A stretch of 64,000 bases of DNA from Magicicada septendecula (lineage: Eukaryota; Arthropoda; Insecta; Hemiptera; Cicadidae), in the NCBI GenBank assembly GCA_034769895.1, contig CM068372.1:377122910-377186909 (forward strand), given 5' to 3'. A model generated the notes under the pieces. It worked only from the letters and a program-made list of their open reading frames with translations. It was not told the DNA's origin and did not search any database. The position numbers and the translations under genes are program-made. This document shows, piece by piece, positions 23,513 through 34,529 of this stretch; the first letter of the stretch is position 1, and each line of letters begins with the position of its first letter.

Positions 23513-23744
23513 AAGGATAAGACCACGCGAAAGGCTGCGGAATGCGGTCACGCGGGATTGTAGATGTGGTCACAAGGGAAGCAAAGGACATTGTGGACTG
23601 CAAAGTAAAACATAAGTGAGAGAATAGTGAGAAAAACAACAAAGCTCTGCGGTCATGTAAAATAAAAGGTAACAGATAAAAAACGAAACGTACTAACTGG
23701 GATCAATACACTAACCCATCAATACCCACGAATAGGTACGAATT

Positions 23745-24047
23745 TAGAATTATTAGAATTTTTATTCCTAATGACGTGAGCTTTATATTACCTTTAATTT
23801 GAATAAATGAAGATAGAATATTTTTAAATCAGTGTTTTTTCATATTTTTTCAACCCTTGTACTTCACGTTGATGTACTCAAAAACTATGACATGCAAATA
23901 ATTTATAAAATTCATTCGTAAAAATCAGAATTCTGAATTTATCATTTGCCATGAGAAAAATGTGGGGTCCACCCTTCAAACTACTTCATCCTCCCCAGAA
24001 GGTAACCTCATCCCCACCCCCAGGAGCAGCTCCTGGTTACGGCACTG
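23745..24047. mobile_element. Non-autonomous DNA-transposon-like repeat, right part
   Basis: Closely parallels 34530-35012: both contain an AATCAGTG...CATATTT segment, GTACTCAAAA, then ATTTATCATTTG, a G/C-homopolymer segment, CAGCTCCTGGTTACG and a CACTG or AACTG end. The end sequence CAGT.CGTAA.TAGGAGCTG resembles hAT-like termini, and a possible left end CAGTGACGTAATTACTGAGG occurs at 52236. It lacks the LINE insertion present in the 34.5 kb copy. Confidence 0.55.
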
Positions 24048-24750
24048 ACAAAAAGAGCAGCTCATCATCGTTTTCTAACGAGCAGCTAGTCATCGTCCTA
24101 GTCGCGTCCTCTTCTACCCTGGGGTGTCGAGGAGTTGCAAAGAGATCGCTACTGTTGCCTCTGGAGACCAAGCGCCCTTGCCTTATTCCAAGTGATGCCC
24201 CTGTTCTCCAAGAAACCTTGCACATTGTCTTGCCATGTCGTTCTGGGCCTTCCTCTTGATCGTCGTCCCGTGCTTCTTGCCTCATATAGTTTCCTGGGAA
24301 GTCTCTCATCACCCATTCGCTGAAGGTGTCCGAACCATCTTATTTGAGATTTTTTGACTGTGTCAGCCAATGGTCTTACTTTTAATACTGCTCTCATTGT
24401 AACATTTCTGACTAGGTCCGTGCGAGTTTTACTCTCCACTCGTCTCACGTATCTCATTTCCTGGCTACGAATAGCACTGAAGTGGCTTGCAAATAGTGAC
24501 CAAGTTTTATAAGGATTGGAACGTGCGTGTTCTTAAAAACTGTTACCTTTGTTTCTTTAGGGATTCCAGATTTGCAGATAAACTTTTTATTTATAAAGCA
24601 TGGTACAACTTCCCTGCACTGGCTATTCTTTGATTTATTTATGCAGATATTTTCCCATTGGCACAAATTACAGAGCAAAGATACCTGAATTGCTGCACTT
24701 GTTCGAGTATCGTTTTCTAAAATCATCTAAAACGTACAATACCAGAAATA
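24048..24750 (-). pseudogene. LINE C-terminal fragment
   Basis: The minus strand from 24457 encodes MRYVRRVESKTRTDLVRN, then QIRWFGHLQRMGDERLPRKL, then GRRSRGRPRTTWQDNVQGFL, the conserved C-terminal block of this type of LINE. An upstream frame (24454-24726) has KSGIPKETKVTVFKNTHVPI, matching the KxxxYKTVxxPTLxYG region. One frame change joins the two. The 3' end faces left next to a DNA-transposon-like repeat. Confidence 0.85.
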
Positions 24751-24754
24751 GGGA

Positions 24755-25465
24755 CTAAAGGTAAATATGAATAAAACAAAATACATGGCAATAGGTTACC
24801 TTAATCAAGACTTGATATTGGAGGAAGTCATGGGGAAGTTTTCGTATACAGAGAAACACAAGTATTTAGGGGTAAAAATTATGGCCAGTGTGCAAGCAAG
24901 ACAAAGAAATACAATCCACAATTAATTCGGGAAAGATGGCTATACTTACATTAAGTTGAATCCTGTGGGATATGCAAATTACAGCAGAAACTAAAACTAA
25001 AATATTTGAAACCATTGCTAGAAGTATCATGACTCACGTCTCAGAAGTTTGGACTACTAATAACACACAAGAACAAAATTAATGACACCAGAGATGAACT
25101 TTTGAAGACATTCAGCAAGAGTATCCTACCGTGAAAAAAATAGAAATGAAGTCATTAAAGACAGAATGAATGTAAAAAATTCAATTGTTGATTTTATCCA
25201 AACCAAAAAATTACAATTGTATGGACGCACGAAAAGAATGACACAGGAAAGGTTACCAAGGAGAGTTATGGAATGGACCCCACCAGGAAGAAGGAAAAGA
25301 GGAAGACCATCTATCACATTGATAGAAGTAGTTCAGACTGTATTGAGGGAACGAGAAGTTGAAAAAGATCTTTGGATGGACAAGCAGCAGTGGAAGAGGA
25401 GAATTCAATCACTTGTAATATTTGGTTTCGGAAGATGTGTAAACATTGTACAACCGGAATAATAA
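24755..25465 (+). pseudogene. LINE family C 3' part
   Basis: Begins with NMNKTKYMAIG and KYLGVKI, then a stop-rich part, then MNVKNSIVDFIQTKKLQLYG, RMTQERLPRRVMEWTPPGRR, KRGRPSITLIEVVQ and LREREVEKDLWMDKQQWKRR, ending at TAA 25460 followed by AATAATAAT. It is the longest copy of the LINE that also sits, 5'-truncated, in two solo LTRs at 37516 and 43175. The last 98 codons are open, making it one of the better preserved LINE ends here. Confidence 0.85.
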
Positions 25466-26517
25466 TAATCTAAAATATACTCTTTCTTTTCAATGTGCAG
25501 AGAAATAGGCGGTCGTCATATATTCAAAGTCGTCTTATGTTTTTCTCGTAAATACCATATTTTCACATTTATTGGTGATTTGAAAAAAAACGGATAAGGT
25601 GTCACAAAAGTATAAAAAACATCAGTCTACGTTAAGAGTTCTTGAAACCAAACCAAACCAAACCAAAGGTTTGTATAAAGGACGCGCGGCCAAGTAGAAG
25701 CCGGCCGTATGCAGTGCGTTGAGAGGGGAGCGGTGTCAATTTGCTGTCTGATCTGACTGTCCATAATAGAATCCTAATTTTCGCTAGTCCCATTAGCATC
25801 ATGCGATGGCGAATTAGACGGATTACAATGCCTTACAACCCGGTGGAGATGCCGGGTAGTAGGGGTGATTACAGGGTTTACGGCACGGCTCCCCGGAGGA
25901 TTCGACGCCGCAATCCACCCTTCGCTCCTCCGACCCCCTTCCCGCCCTTCGTCGTCGTCGTTACCCTATGAAATCATAATTATTATTGGACTCCGGACCC
26001 AAAGTGGAATTCAATACGCTCTCTCATCTAATTTTCAAGCTAACGTAGTTACTAGTTTACATAGAGGCTAACTTAATTCCATAATGGCAAGAGAGGAGCG
26101 GAGAGAGAGAGAGTGAGAGAGAGTGGCAAAAATAATGCTCTTAATGCCGCCGCATCCGCCTGAATCCGTTTCGTGTCGGCACTGATTTTTGTTTGAGAGA
26201 ACAGTAATTATCTATTACCCAAGGTAATGTATAATTAAGGCCAGATTATCTCCGCTAGCACCAGGCAAAAAGCATTTGCATTAATTTACATTGGATATTT
26301 TTGGAAGGAACGAGAGGGTTATAATACAACACTACGCGAGTTTTATTAACTACTTTTTTCTGATTACATCTTTCTGAAGGGTATTGAATTCATAGGATTA
26401 TTTATTTAATATTTTTTTTTGTTAATAAATTTTAAATTAGTAAATCTACTACAGTGTCGATTCGTTCCATTTCAAAACAACTAAACCAACCTTTTATATT
26501 ACTGTCTAAAGAAAGTG
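25466..26517. other. Unassigned stretch, no gene seen
   Basis: Contains a (AACCAA)n-like run at 25648-25665 and a GC-rich part at 25680-25960 with no known motif. A GA-rich run at 26097-26125 is simple repeat. Confidence 0.4.
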
Positions 26518-26690
26518 CTTCTTCTTCTTCTTCTTCTTCTTCTTCTTCTTCTTCTTCTTCTTCTTCTTCTTCTTCTTCTTCTTCTTCTTCTTCTTCTTCT
26601 TCTTCTTCTTCTTCTTCTTCTTCTTCTTCTTCTTCTTCTTCTTCTTCTTCTTCTTCTTCTTCTTCTTCTTCTCCTCCTTCTTCTTCTTCT
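26518..26690. repeat. (TTC)n microsatellite, about 57 units
   Basis: A 173-base TTC/GAA run with a CTC interruption near the 3' side. The long poly-Ser, poly-Leu, poly-Glu and poly-Lys frames across it are artefacts. Confidence 0.98.
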
Positions 26691-27331
26691 GTTTCCGACT
26701 GTTCGGACTGCAAATAAATTTTAAACTCTTAAATCCAGTAGTACCGATTCGATGTATTCCATTTATGATAACTAAAACAATACTTTTGTAGGGGTCGAGG
26801 GAATTTCGTCTAGGTAGTAGTACCTTTGTACTGGGTTGACTGGGTACTGGACCTAACGAATTCCCAGGGTTGGATGAAGTGATGTTAGTTCCCAAAGGAG
26901 CCCTTAGCCTCTCTCCAACCAAGACCGTATGCGTGGTGAAATACCACATCCTACAAGATGTGACCTGTTGGTGCAGAACAATATGGATCTATTTTATCCA
27001 TCAACCGGAGGTCGATAAGTATTACTGTTTAAGGGCAGCAATAGCCATCAGTACCAAGTTATGGCGTAAGGGAAATGATCTTTGGAATATTACAGGTGGG
27101 GATCTAATTGGATTTAGTCGGCTGTAATACTGTGTACAGGGAAAACTGGTCCCTTTAGTCCGCTAAGATGAGAGATAACAGACAGAAATCGGGCTTGACG
27201 TTAAGCCATAGGCCTAAAAGGTGGTAGGTGGTAGCCCCACCATTGTCTTACCATGCGATATGCTAGTGATGTATTCAGGAGACATATTAGTTACTGAACT
27301 GTCGCAAGGAAGATCTGCTCGGTGGCGGAAC
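26691..27331. other. Unassigned stretch, likely repeat-derived
   Basis: GCCCCACCATTGTCTTACCA and TGCGATATGCTAGTGATG (27230-27270) recur in altered form at 34797-34850 inside a LINE insertion, so part of this region belongs to LINE family B. The rest (26830-27180) has no recognised motif. Confidence 0.45.
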
Positions 27332-28075
27332 CAGTGGCGGATTATCCATAACGCTAGGTATGCTGCAGCACGGGGCACCAGGGCCTCAGCTGTCAGAGGG
27401 GGCACCATTCAGCCCTAAATCACAAAAACTTTTTTAAAATAATAAATTTAAACAAAACAAATGTCCTCAGTCCAAATTCATAAAAAGATATGTGCGCACT
27501 TTTCGACGAGTTCGCCGTTATGTTTTCTTTGTTCGAATGAAGATGATAGATTCCATGATACTACAGTTTTTCCGCTCAAAGTATTAAAGTGGATCATTGA
27601 CTGTAAAATGATTGGTGTATTTCCGAATATATACATTGCTTATCGTCTGCTTTTCACGATTCCAGTGGCTAACTGCGAATTTGAAAGATCATTTTCTGTA
27701 ATAAAATCCATTAAAGGTATGCTGAGTTCAACTATGTGAGAAGAGAGATTATCTTCGTTAGCAAGGCTGAATATTGAAAACGAGATACTTGAATTGCCCG
27801 ATTTAGAAGAAATTAAACAAGACTTAGTTAAGGCAAAATCAAGAAAAAATGGATTCACTAGTATTATCTAAGCTTAAGTACTACTATGCTCATTGTGATC
27901 AGTATTTAGCTAAATATTTGTTGTAATTTGAGGGTTTAATAAAATAATTGTTAACTTTCGAAATTTTGTATGCCATTTATTAGTGTCAATAATGGATAAA
28001 AGGTCGAATTTTGAATAGGGGGGGGGACCAGTCTGATAGCAGCATAGGGCACCACGCGCTTCTAATCCGCCCCTG
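27332..28075 (+). mobile_element. hAT DNA transposon (family 1), compact copy
   Basis: Begins CAGTGGCGGATTATCC at 27332 and ends with a CTTCTAATCCGCCCCTG terminus at 28075, imperfect inverted repeats typical of hAT. It shares both end regions and the transposase C-terminus with the element at 5509-7597. Flanking octamers GGCGGAAC and ACTGCAAC match at only 5 of 8 positions, so a target duplication is not convincing. An internally deleted, non-autonomous copy. Confidence 0.75.
27540..27870 (+). pseudogene. hAT transposase C-terminal region
   Basis: The frame contains FPLKVLKWIIDCKMIGVFPN, then LLFTIPVANCEFERSFSVIK, SIKGMLSSTM, a stop (TGA 27737-27739), then EERLSSLARLNIENEI and LPDLEEIKQDLVKAKSRKNG to a terminal TAA at about 27870. 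VANCEFERSFSVIKxIK is the hAT dimerisation signature. Only the C-terminal part is present; the DDE catalytic region is absent. Confidence 0.85.
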
Positions 28076-28584
28076 ACTGCAACAAAACATTTTTGTTTTA
28101 ATCGTTGCTGAAGAAGATGACGGTGATGAGTATTTTTGTAAGCGTGTAAAATAACTTCTCCTTCTCCGCACTCAATAGCTATACCGTTTGTTCTAATCTC
28201 ACACGCCTGTCTGTCGGTTAGTATTTCATCTCACACGTGGTCACGGACGCGGACAGGATTTCCTGGGGAAGGAGAAGGGTTTGTGAATAAACCTAGAAAA
28301 ATTAAAAGAAAAAGTAGGCTATTCGTTGTGTGATATCTATTCTGTAAGATCATCAAGAGATTTGATTATCAAGTATAAGATTATTTGATTATCAAGAAGG
28401 TAAGAATGGAAACATATGGATTACGTTAATAGATATCTACAATTTAAGAAAGTTGTGATACAACAAAGATTTCGGTTTAAAATCAAGACAATATCAAGAA
28501 CGATGTGAACTGGAAAAAGAAGCGAGTGAAGGCATTTAGTGGACGAACCCAAGGTCCATGCAAACCTGTATCACTTTGGAAAAA
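28076..28584. other. Unassigned stretch, no gene seen
   Basis: AT-rich sequence with repeated GATTATCAAG words at 28360-28395. No coding motif. Confidence 0.4.
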
Positions 28585-28666
28585 GAAGGAGAAGGAGGAG
28601 GAGGAGGAGGAGGAGGAGGAGGAGGAGGAGGAGGAGGAGGAGGAGGAGGAGGAGGAGGAGAAGAAA
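28585..28666. repeat. (GGA)n microsatellite
   Basis: About 25 GGA/TCC units flanked by AGAAGG. Frames of poly-Glu, poly-Arg and poly-Pro are artefacts. Confidence 0.97.
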
Positions 28667-29939
28667 TCTTGTAATCTCCCAGACGTCTCGGTCGTCTCAA
28701 AACTTCTTTGACCGTGCTGTTAATACACAAGAACGTTCTGGAAGGCGGTGTCTTGATAAGGGAAGGATATACAAAATATATTTGGAAACTGTTAAAATAT
28801 GAATATACGACAGGATTGCCAACGAATAATCAGTCAGAAGCGAGATTTTGGAACGACCTTTAGGTCATGACGACTTACAAGTAAAAGACTGTAAAATGTT
28901 CTGTGAATTGCTAAAGAAGCGTGTAATCGGTTTTGGCGTCTGCCCTTAATGGACTTAATATTTTTAGACACTTTTTTTCTCGATAATGCCAAAACGCGGA
29001 GAAAGCTTTTCAACAACCGAAAGGTTGTTAGAGTAAGTAAAAGTGCTGCTGGGTATGGGTCGTGTTGTGATTAATTGCGTAATTTAATGAAGGCTGTCGT
29101 GAGTTCCCGCGGGAAGGCCGGCATGATTGGATTAGTGACGTCATCGCGGTAACACCTGATGTCACTTGTCTAAGTGCTGCTGCTGTCCGCTACCGCCACC
29201 GCCACAGCCTCTTTCAACAATCACTTACCTAATAAGTCTCCAACCCCCACCCTCCGCGCCAACATCGATTTACTGCATACGAGTCGTCACTTCGTGTACA
29301 AGCAAACAACGCATATTGTCTTTGCGAGATAATAAAGTAAGTCCATACTAAATCCTCGTTCGTTTCATTTTTCCGTTCTCCCCCCCCCCCATTTTCGTTT
29401 TACTCGTCTACTGTGGACGTTCTCGAAATTTGTTTACTTGTTTTTCAATTGACGGATCGCGGTCAGTTGCGACCGAGGTGAAAATTTTAATCCGGTCAAT
29501 TGCGATAGAAAACATCGTCCTATCGGATATAGACATTACAAAACCGTATTGCGGCCATTAGTATCGTATGCTGACCATGACCTCAGCTTAAGAAGATACG
29601 ACCAGAAGATGGGAAAGAAAGATTCTGAGGACGATATACGGAAGTGTACTAGATGTGTCGGTCTGGATCGCACATTGACACAGTTTCTATCGGCTGTAAC
29701 TACGCAATTTTTCTCGGCGCGCCATCAGAAAACTGACAAACTGTTTCTTCAAACTCGGCGGGATATAAATAAGCATACAGCGGTGACCGGCCAAGTTCAG
29801 TTTTGTGAGCTGGCAATTATAGTACGTTTCGGAGTGACTATTGTTGATAGGCTACCTGCGGTTTCGTGTTACTTAGTGCGAAACTGTAATAAGGTGACAC
29901 TGATTGTCGTGTGTTTGGATTTCCGGTGACTTCGATCTC
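28667..29939. other. Unassigned stretch, no gene supported
   Basis: A 126-codon plus frame at 29549-29929 has no known motif, repeat composition or splice context that would support a gene. A C homopolymer lies at 29381-29390. Confidence 0.35.
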
Positions 29940-30810
29940 TGCCTTTTCCCACCTGACACCCGCCGCCTGATAGCTGACCCGGGGGTGAACCGGTACATCT
30001 GCTGGATTGGGGCCTGGGGCCGATTGACATCGGGCTAAGGTGGGTGTCTGGCGAGCGGGAACTAGGGTTACGGCGTCCCTGGCAAGTAGCCGCAGTAGGA
30101 AACCACCGCTGGCCCAGTGGTCCTAGCTTAGATCATGTGTGGTGAATCCTAGTAGCAAGCGAAGCCTCCACGCTCAACTACCCTGGACTGGTGGGAGAGG
30201 GCCGTGCAGGGAAATGTCGCGTGGTTGGCTGAACCCCGTCAGGCGAGTTTTGGGATTGTGAGATGTACCTATACCGCTGATTACCCGTGACTTCATTCCT
30301 TCTGAGACCTCTCACCGTGGCGCACGTTGTCTTACGGTGCCCGGGATTATCCGATTTTCGGCGGTATCAGGGCCGATGATCGGAGTAAAGCGTGCGTCCA
30401 GGGTTGGGAAGCGCTGCCAGAGATTTCGGGTCTGTGCAACCTGCGCTGCCGGAGCCTGTACCTGACTCGAGTGCGGTGGCTGGCCCCCATCGTTCGCTTG
30501 TCCGGATACCAGAACGGCTCCTCCGCTTGGCCTCCGCTGGGGAACGTTGTGTTTTGTACGGACATTCGTGTCGTTGCATAATACAACGGCTAAGCTTATT
30601 AGCCTCCTCATGAGGAGAGGACTACAGCCCCGCTTGTTGACGTATCCTAAGAATGGAGAGGGAGAATTTTTCCAGTGCTCTTCCCTGTGAAGCGCAAGTG
30701 GTTCGCGATTGGCTGGGCAACTGGAAAAAACGGGTCCCTTCGGGGAACTGTAATAGCGTCCCAGGCGCTGAGGTGCAGTGTGGAACACATTTCCCCCCCC
30801 CCTACAGTTT
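29940..30810. other. GC-rich segment of about 0.87 kb, unknown element
   Basis: Distinctly more GC-rich than its surroundings and open on several frames, including the longest frame in the window (197 codons, minus, 30312-30905), none with recognised domains. TAGCGTCCCAGGCGCTGAGG at about 30752 and CTGGCCCAGTGGTCCTAGC-type phrases suggest repeat or LINE 5' region. Overlapping frames on both strands reflect the base composition. Confidence 0.4.
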
Positions 30811-31572
30811 ATGTTGTGTGTTGGACAATTCTGAATTTGAAGAATTGTATAAGAGGGTCTTTGTTTATTTGTAACTCTAATTAAAGTTGTAATTAGCGAT
30901 TTCATTTGGCGTTAGTTATTCTGTTACCGCTGTACAACACAACGACGCGTGCGACCAACGTAAAACTACGTTAATTCAGCATACTCGCAATTACGAATAA
31001 ATTAATTGTTTCAACAAAAGCACAGGTAAATAAATAAATAAAACTTATCTTAATAACAAAGCAGAACGAATAGATATGAACAAAAATAAAGTAGGAAAAA
31101 TTATGACCGGAAATTGGTTGAGGTTCACAGAGCGACGAGCAGTAAAAGTGCAGTGCACACAGTAATTTGTTTGAGGGCTGGAAAACCTTTTAATTACCGG
31201 AGATTTCGTTTCGCAAGCAACCGCACCGGGATTAAAAACAACAACAACAACGGAGACTGGTTCGTTCGCCGCCCTTTTACAAAACAACACAATACTTCCC
31301 GCCGCCACCTCCCCAAACCGCCACTTACAACTAACCCCCTCAACCCTTAGTCGTGCGTGCAGCTTTCACCTTATATCGGGCGGCGTTTTCTGTACACAGA
31401 AGAATTCCTATAATAATCCTATTTACCGTCGAGTTTAATTTGACAAATTTCAAGCGTCTCTTATTCAGGCGATCGAAAATGTAAATACTGTGCTAGAATC
31501 ATTACCGACATCTTGACATCAGCACTGCCATTTCAATCGAAAAGTTAACCTGTTTTGAATCACTGGCGTAAC
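30811..31572. other. Unassigned stretch, no gene seen
   Basis: AT-rich, no recognised coding motif on either strand. Confidence 0.4.
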
Positions 31573-32127
31573 CAGTGGCGTGGCGTGTTGCCGGTTGCCG
31601 GCAGAAGAAGAAGGTCCCCGTTCAACGGAATCTGACTCCATTACACTTACACAGAACGAATCAGAACACATGTAATCGAATTGAAAATTAATAAAGAAAA
31701 GTAGAGAAACACATAACGTAAAGAAATCAGAAACAGGTGCACAGCAACTGGTACACCCCGGTTCCGAAAACGAAGATAGCTGCTAACTGAGCATTTTGTC
31801 AGTTTATTCTGCGGTAACACAGTGGACGGATGAATGTGTCCGCCTCTTCTAGCCTCTACAGTGACAACTACTACGAGGTCAGTGACCTCACGCAGTAGAT
31901 CGTCACCGATATCTGAGCCGGCAACTCGACATTAAAATGACGGTGCAAGCGCCCAGCAATTCGAAAGCAAAGCTGTGCTTTGCTTCAAGTTTCCCGACTA
32001 ATGTTCACATTTAAAATTAATCAATAACTAAAAAAGTATTTACTCTCTGATATAATTGATTTCATTTTCTTTCATTGCTTGTACTGTTGCCGCCGGCAAC
32101 AACGGTTACGTGCACGCCACGCCACTG
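31573..32127 (+). mobile_element. hAT-type MITE with 8-base target duplication
   Basis: Begins CAGTGGCGTGGCGTG and ends with CACGCCACGCCACTG, giving inverted termini. Flanks GGCGTAAC (31565-31572) and GACGTAAC (32128-32135) match at 7 of 8 positions, a hAT-sized target duplication. The interior is non-coding, with GTTGCCGGCAAC-type sequence inside each end. A second copy lies at 55588-56223 in reverse orientation. Confidence 0.85.
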
Positions 32128-33242
32128 GACGTAACTCGTTTTTCTGGACCCCCGCAGGAAAACTTTCTGGGTCCCTCTTACTATCCTTACTTAATTCATG
32201 CCATCAACCCCTTCTTATAGCTCTGGCAACTACTAAACAGACTACGTTCTTCTCAAGACTGTTTAAAATCTCTTCTTCTAAGTCTAGGGGCAGTTTAATC
32301 GGTCACTTCTATAAATCCTAAAAAGCTTTAATTAATTTTTAATTTGGTGAGCCTTTCTTCTTCATCTTCACAATTTGAGACATATATTTGACTCGTTAAT
32401 CGTTTTTGTTAATGTCTTGTGTAGTATCAATTATTACAGAGAAGAACTAAGCAGATACAGTCTGTTTCAAAATAGCATTTTCTACTTTTTTTTAAATAAA
32501 AACTGAATTAGATTATTTTGAATTTTGGGACTCATACACGTCTCTCACTGTTCTTCCTCCACACTGATTATTTCTTGCAACACTGTATCGTATTTACTAA
32601 AATACCAATAATTTCCATAAAGTTTCCGCTATTGGGCTGGCCTGTCTTCTCCTCTTTATGGCCTCCAAATGCTAAATTTGAAGCTGCCAACGTCAGAATA
32701 ACATTTACAACAATGATTCAGTACTTTGGACCATTTATTAATTTCCTTTCGTAGCTCATAACGTATAGCCTAACGATGCGACGCAGGCCCGGCCGGTGGC
32801 CTAGGTGCATTCTTAGGACTGTAATCGAAGTCCAATTGTGCAGTTATCCAAATAAATTATACTCTCAAAGTACATCATTGGGTGTAGGTAAACTAACAGT
32901 AAAAAAATAAATGTATTTGTTTTTGATATCAAATACGTACGGAGAAATTTTATTTTACTTAAGTTCAATGGTTTATTCCCAGTCTTACAAAATTAAGGGA
33001 AATGTTTGCGTGGACCCGGCGGTTACCCCACTGTTTCGAAACCCACCTTCTCCACGGTCTAATAACGTCTCTTATTCAAATAAAATCTGTAAGAGTACGC
33101 TGGGTTTAAGGATTCAAAATAATTCGGAAATAATACACAGAACACTTTGAAATAAGACAAGGAAAGACACCATGGTAAGTAATGGCAACACCTGTTTTAA
33201 ATTCTTGGATTTCGTTGTCCATGACGTGTCCGTTACTTAAGT
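32128..33242. other. Unassigned stretch, no gene seen
   Basis: No motif recognised. A frame of 78 codons at 32518-32754 is unsupported. Confidence 0.4.
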
Positions 33243-33315
33243 AAATATAATTATTTCACTACCGACTCGGAACACAAAGTTTTTTATGGGTGAAAACGTA
33301 AAAGTTTTACCTTTA

Positions 33316-33356
33316 GCCTGAACCGGTTTTCGCTTCTAAAAAGCTTCTTCAGAGGC
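33316..33356 (-). ncRNA. Hammerhead ribozyme-like motif overlapping an ORF stop
   Basis: Minus strand: stem I GCCU/AGGC, core CUGAAGA, stem II GCUU/AAGC with an UUUAG loop, GAAA, then AACCGGUU followed by C at the cleavage position. All core positions fit CUGANGA...GAAA. The UGA stop of the Penelope ORF end lies inside CUGAAGA. In the right arm (33714-33756) GAAA has become AAAA, so that copy is broken. Confidence 0.65.
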
Positions 33357-33483
33357 TGCCGCTGGGTGCACTGTCCGTCTTGTTGTTGGCGACGGTATCG
33401 ACTTTTGAAAGATCGATATTGTGCGTGTGGGGTGTGATATGTTCGAATAATGCGTGAGATTTGAATTGTGTCTGTTCGTTTAG

Positions 33484-33717
33484 GACATGGACATTCTACA
33501 CGTGCACACAAAAGGCCGAAAACTAGACACTCTAGAACAATTGGAAATATACAAACACACGAAAACACATAAAAAAGATATCCTAAACGAACACACACAA
33601 TTCAGATCTCACGCGTTATTCGATCATATCACACCCCAAACACACAATATCGATCTTTCAGAAGTCGATACCGTCGCCAACAACAAGACGGACAGTGCAT
33701 CCAGCGGTAGCCTCTGA
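33484..33717 (+). pseudogene. Penelope-like element ORF, C-terminal end
   Basis: Encodes HTKGRKLDTLEQLEIYKHTK, then ILNEHTQFRSHALFDHI. A GRKLDTLEQLEIYK block followed by ILNxQ is typical of the end of Penelope GIY-YIG endonuclease domains. The open stretch ends at TGA 33715-33717. The left arm encodes the same tail on the minus strand up to about 33490. Only the C-terminal 75 codons or so are present; RT and the GIY-YIG catalytic half are missing. Confidence 0.65.
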
Positions 33718-33824
33718 AGAAGCTGTTTAAAACCAAAAACCGGTTCAGGCTATAAGGTAAAACTTTTACGTTTTTACCCATAAAAAATGTGTGTTCCGAG
33801 TCGGTAGTGAAATAATTATCTTCA

Positions 33825-34159
33825 TCTGTTTTAACTTATGGAAGTGAAACTTGGACGATGACGAGAAATGATGAACGAAGAATACAAACAAGTGAGACGA
33901 AGTTCTTGAGGAAAAACAAAGGTTGCACCCTTAGAGGTCAAATATGAAATGAACATATAAGAACTGAGCTAAATGTATATTCTATGGCCAGCAGGATAAG
34001 AACTAATAAAAAAACGCAGCAAATCGAGAGAATGGAAGATATGGGGCTACCTAAACAAGTAATACGATACAGACCTCTGGGAAGACGTCATATAGGTAGA
34101 CCAATGAAGAGACGGCTTCAGTGAAGTCGGAACAGGCTGTAAGCCTATAACTTGATGTG
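33825..34159 (+). pseudogene. LINE family B C-terminal fragment with GAA tail
   Basis: The plus strand reads LTYGSETWTMTRNDERRIQT, ETKFLRKNKGCTL, NEHIRTELNVYSMASRI, then QQIERMEDMGLPKQVIRYRP and GRRHIGRPMKR. The order and spacing match the family C-terminus. Stops near 33945 and 34120. It runs directly into (GAA)n at 34160. Confidence 0.8.
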
Positions 34160-34284
34160 GAGAAGAAGAAGAAGAAGAAGAAGAAGAAGAAGAAGAAGAA
34201 GAAGAAGAAGAAGAAGAAGAAGAAGAAGAAGAAGAAGAAGAAGAAGAAGAAGAAGAAGAAGAAGAAGAAGAAGAAGAAGAAGAA
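34160..34284. repeat. (GAA)n microsatellite, about 41 units
   Basis: Pure GAA array of 125 bases at the 3' end of a LINE fragment. Confidence 0.98.
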
Positions 34285-34529
34285 ATAACGCGCTTGGATT
34301 TCAATAAGATTTTTTAAATTTGGCTTATTCATTTGAAATGGCTACAACGCTTTAACACGATCTATAATTAGTTCTTTAAAACATTTTTGAGGCAATACCT
34401 TCAAATTAAAGTGTAAAACGGTACTAAACTGGATTTTTTTCAAAGATATCTTCAAAAAGATTCTTACACGATCTATTTATCTATTGTAAAGATTTTTACA
34501 AGATCTATTAATAATATAAATTAAAAATT

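Larger units (their letters stand above)
33245..33819. mobile_element. Head-to-head pair of Penelope-like 3' ends (palindrome)
   Basis: Left arm (33245-33490, minus sense) and right arm (33570-33819, plus sense) are inverted copies about 240 bases long. Each contains, in order, a Penelope-type ORF end, a hammerhead-like core and a segment ending ACTCGGAACAC or its complement near the outer edge. The plus arm extends into longer coding sequence. This arrangement is known for Penelope-like element termini, which often occur as inverted partial copies. Confidence 0.75.

Noticed and set aside
26432..26949. Poly-Glu, poly-Lys, poly-Ser and poly-Leu frames up to 147 codons
   Set aside because: Artefacts of the (TTC)n array; flanking residues show no domain.
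29549..29929. 126-codon plus-strand frame
   Set aside because: No known motif, no splice or promoter context, and no similarity to any other part of the window.
30312..30905. 197-codon minus-strand frame, the longest in the window
   Set aside because: No recognised motif, overlaps frames on the other strand, and lies in a GC-rich block where stop codons are rare. Not called as a gene.
33840..34160. Host gene encoding an endonuclease-reverse transcriptase
   Set aside because: Stops, truncation and the GAA tail show it is a dead LINE fragment.
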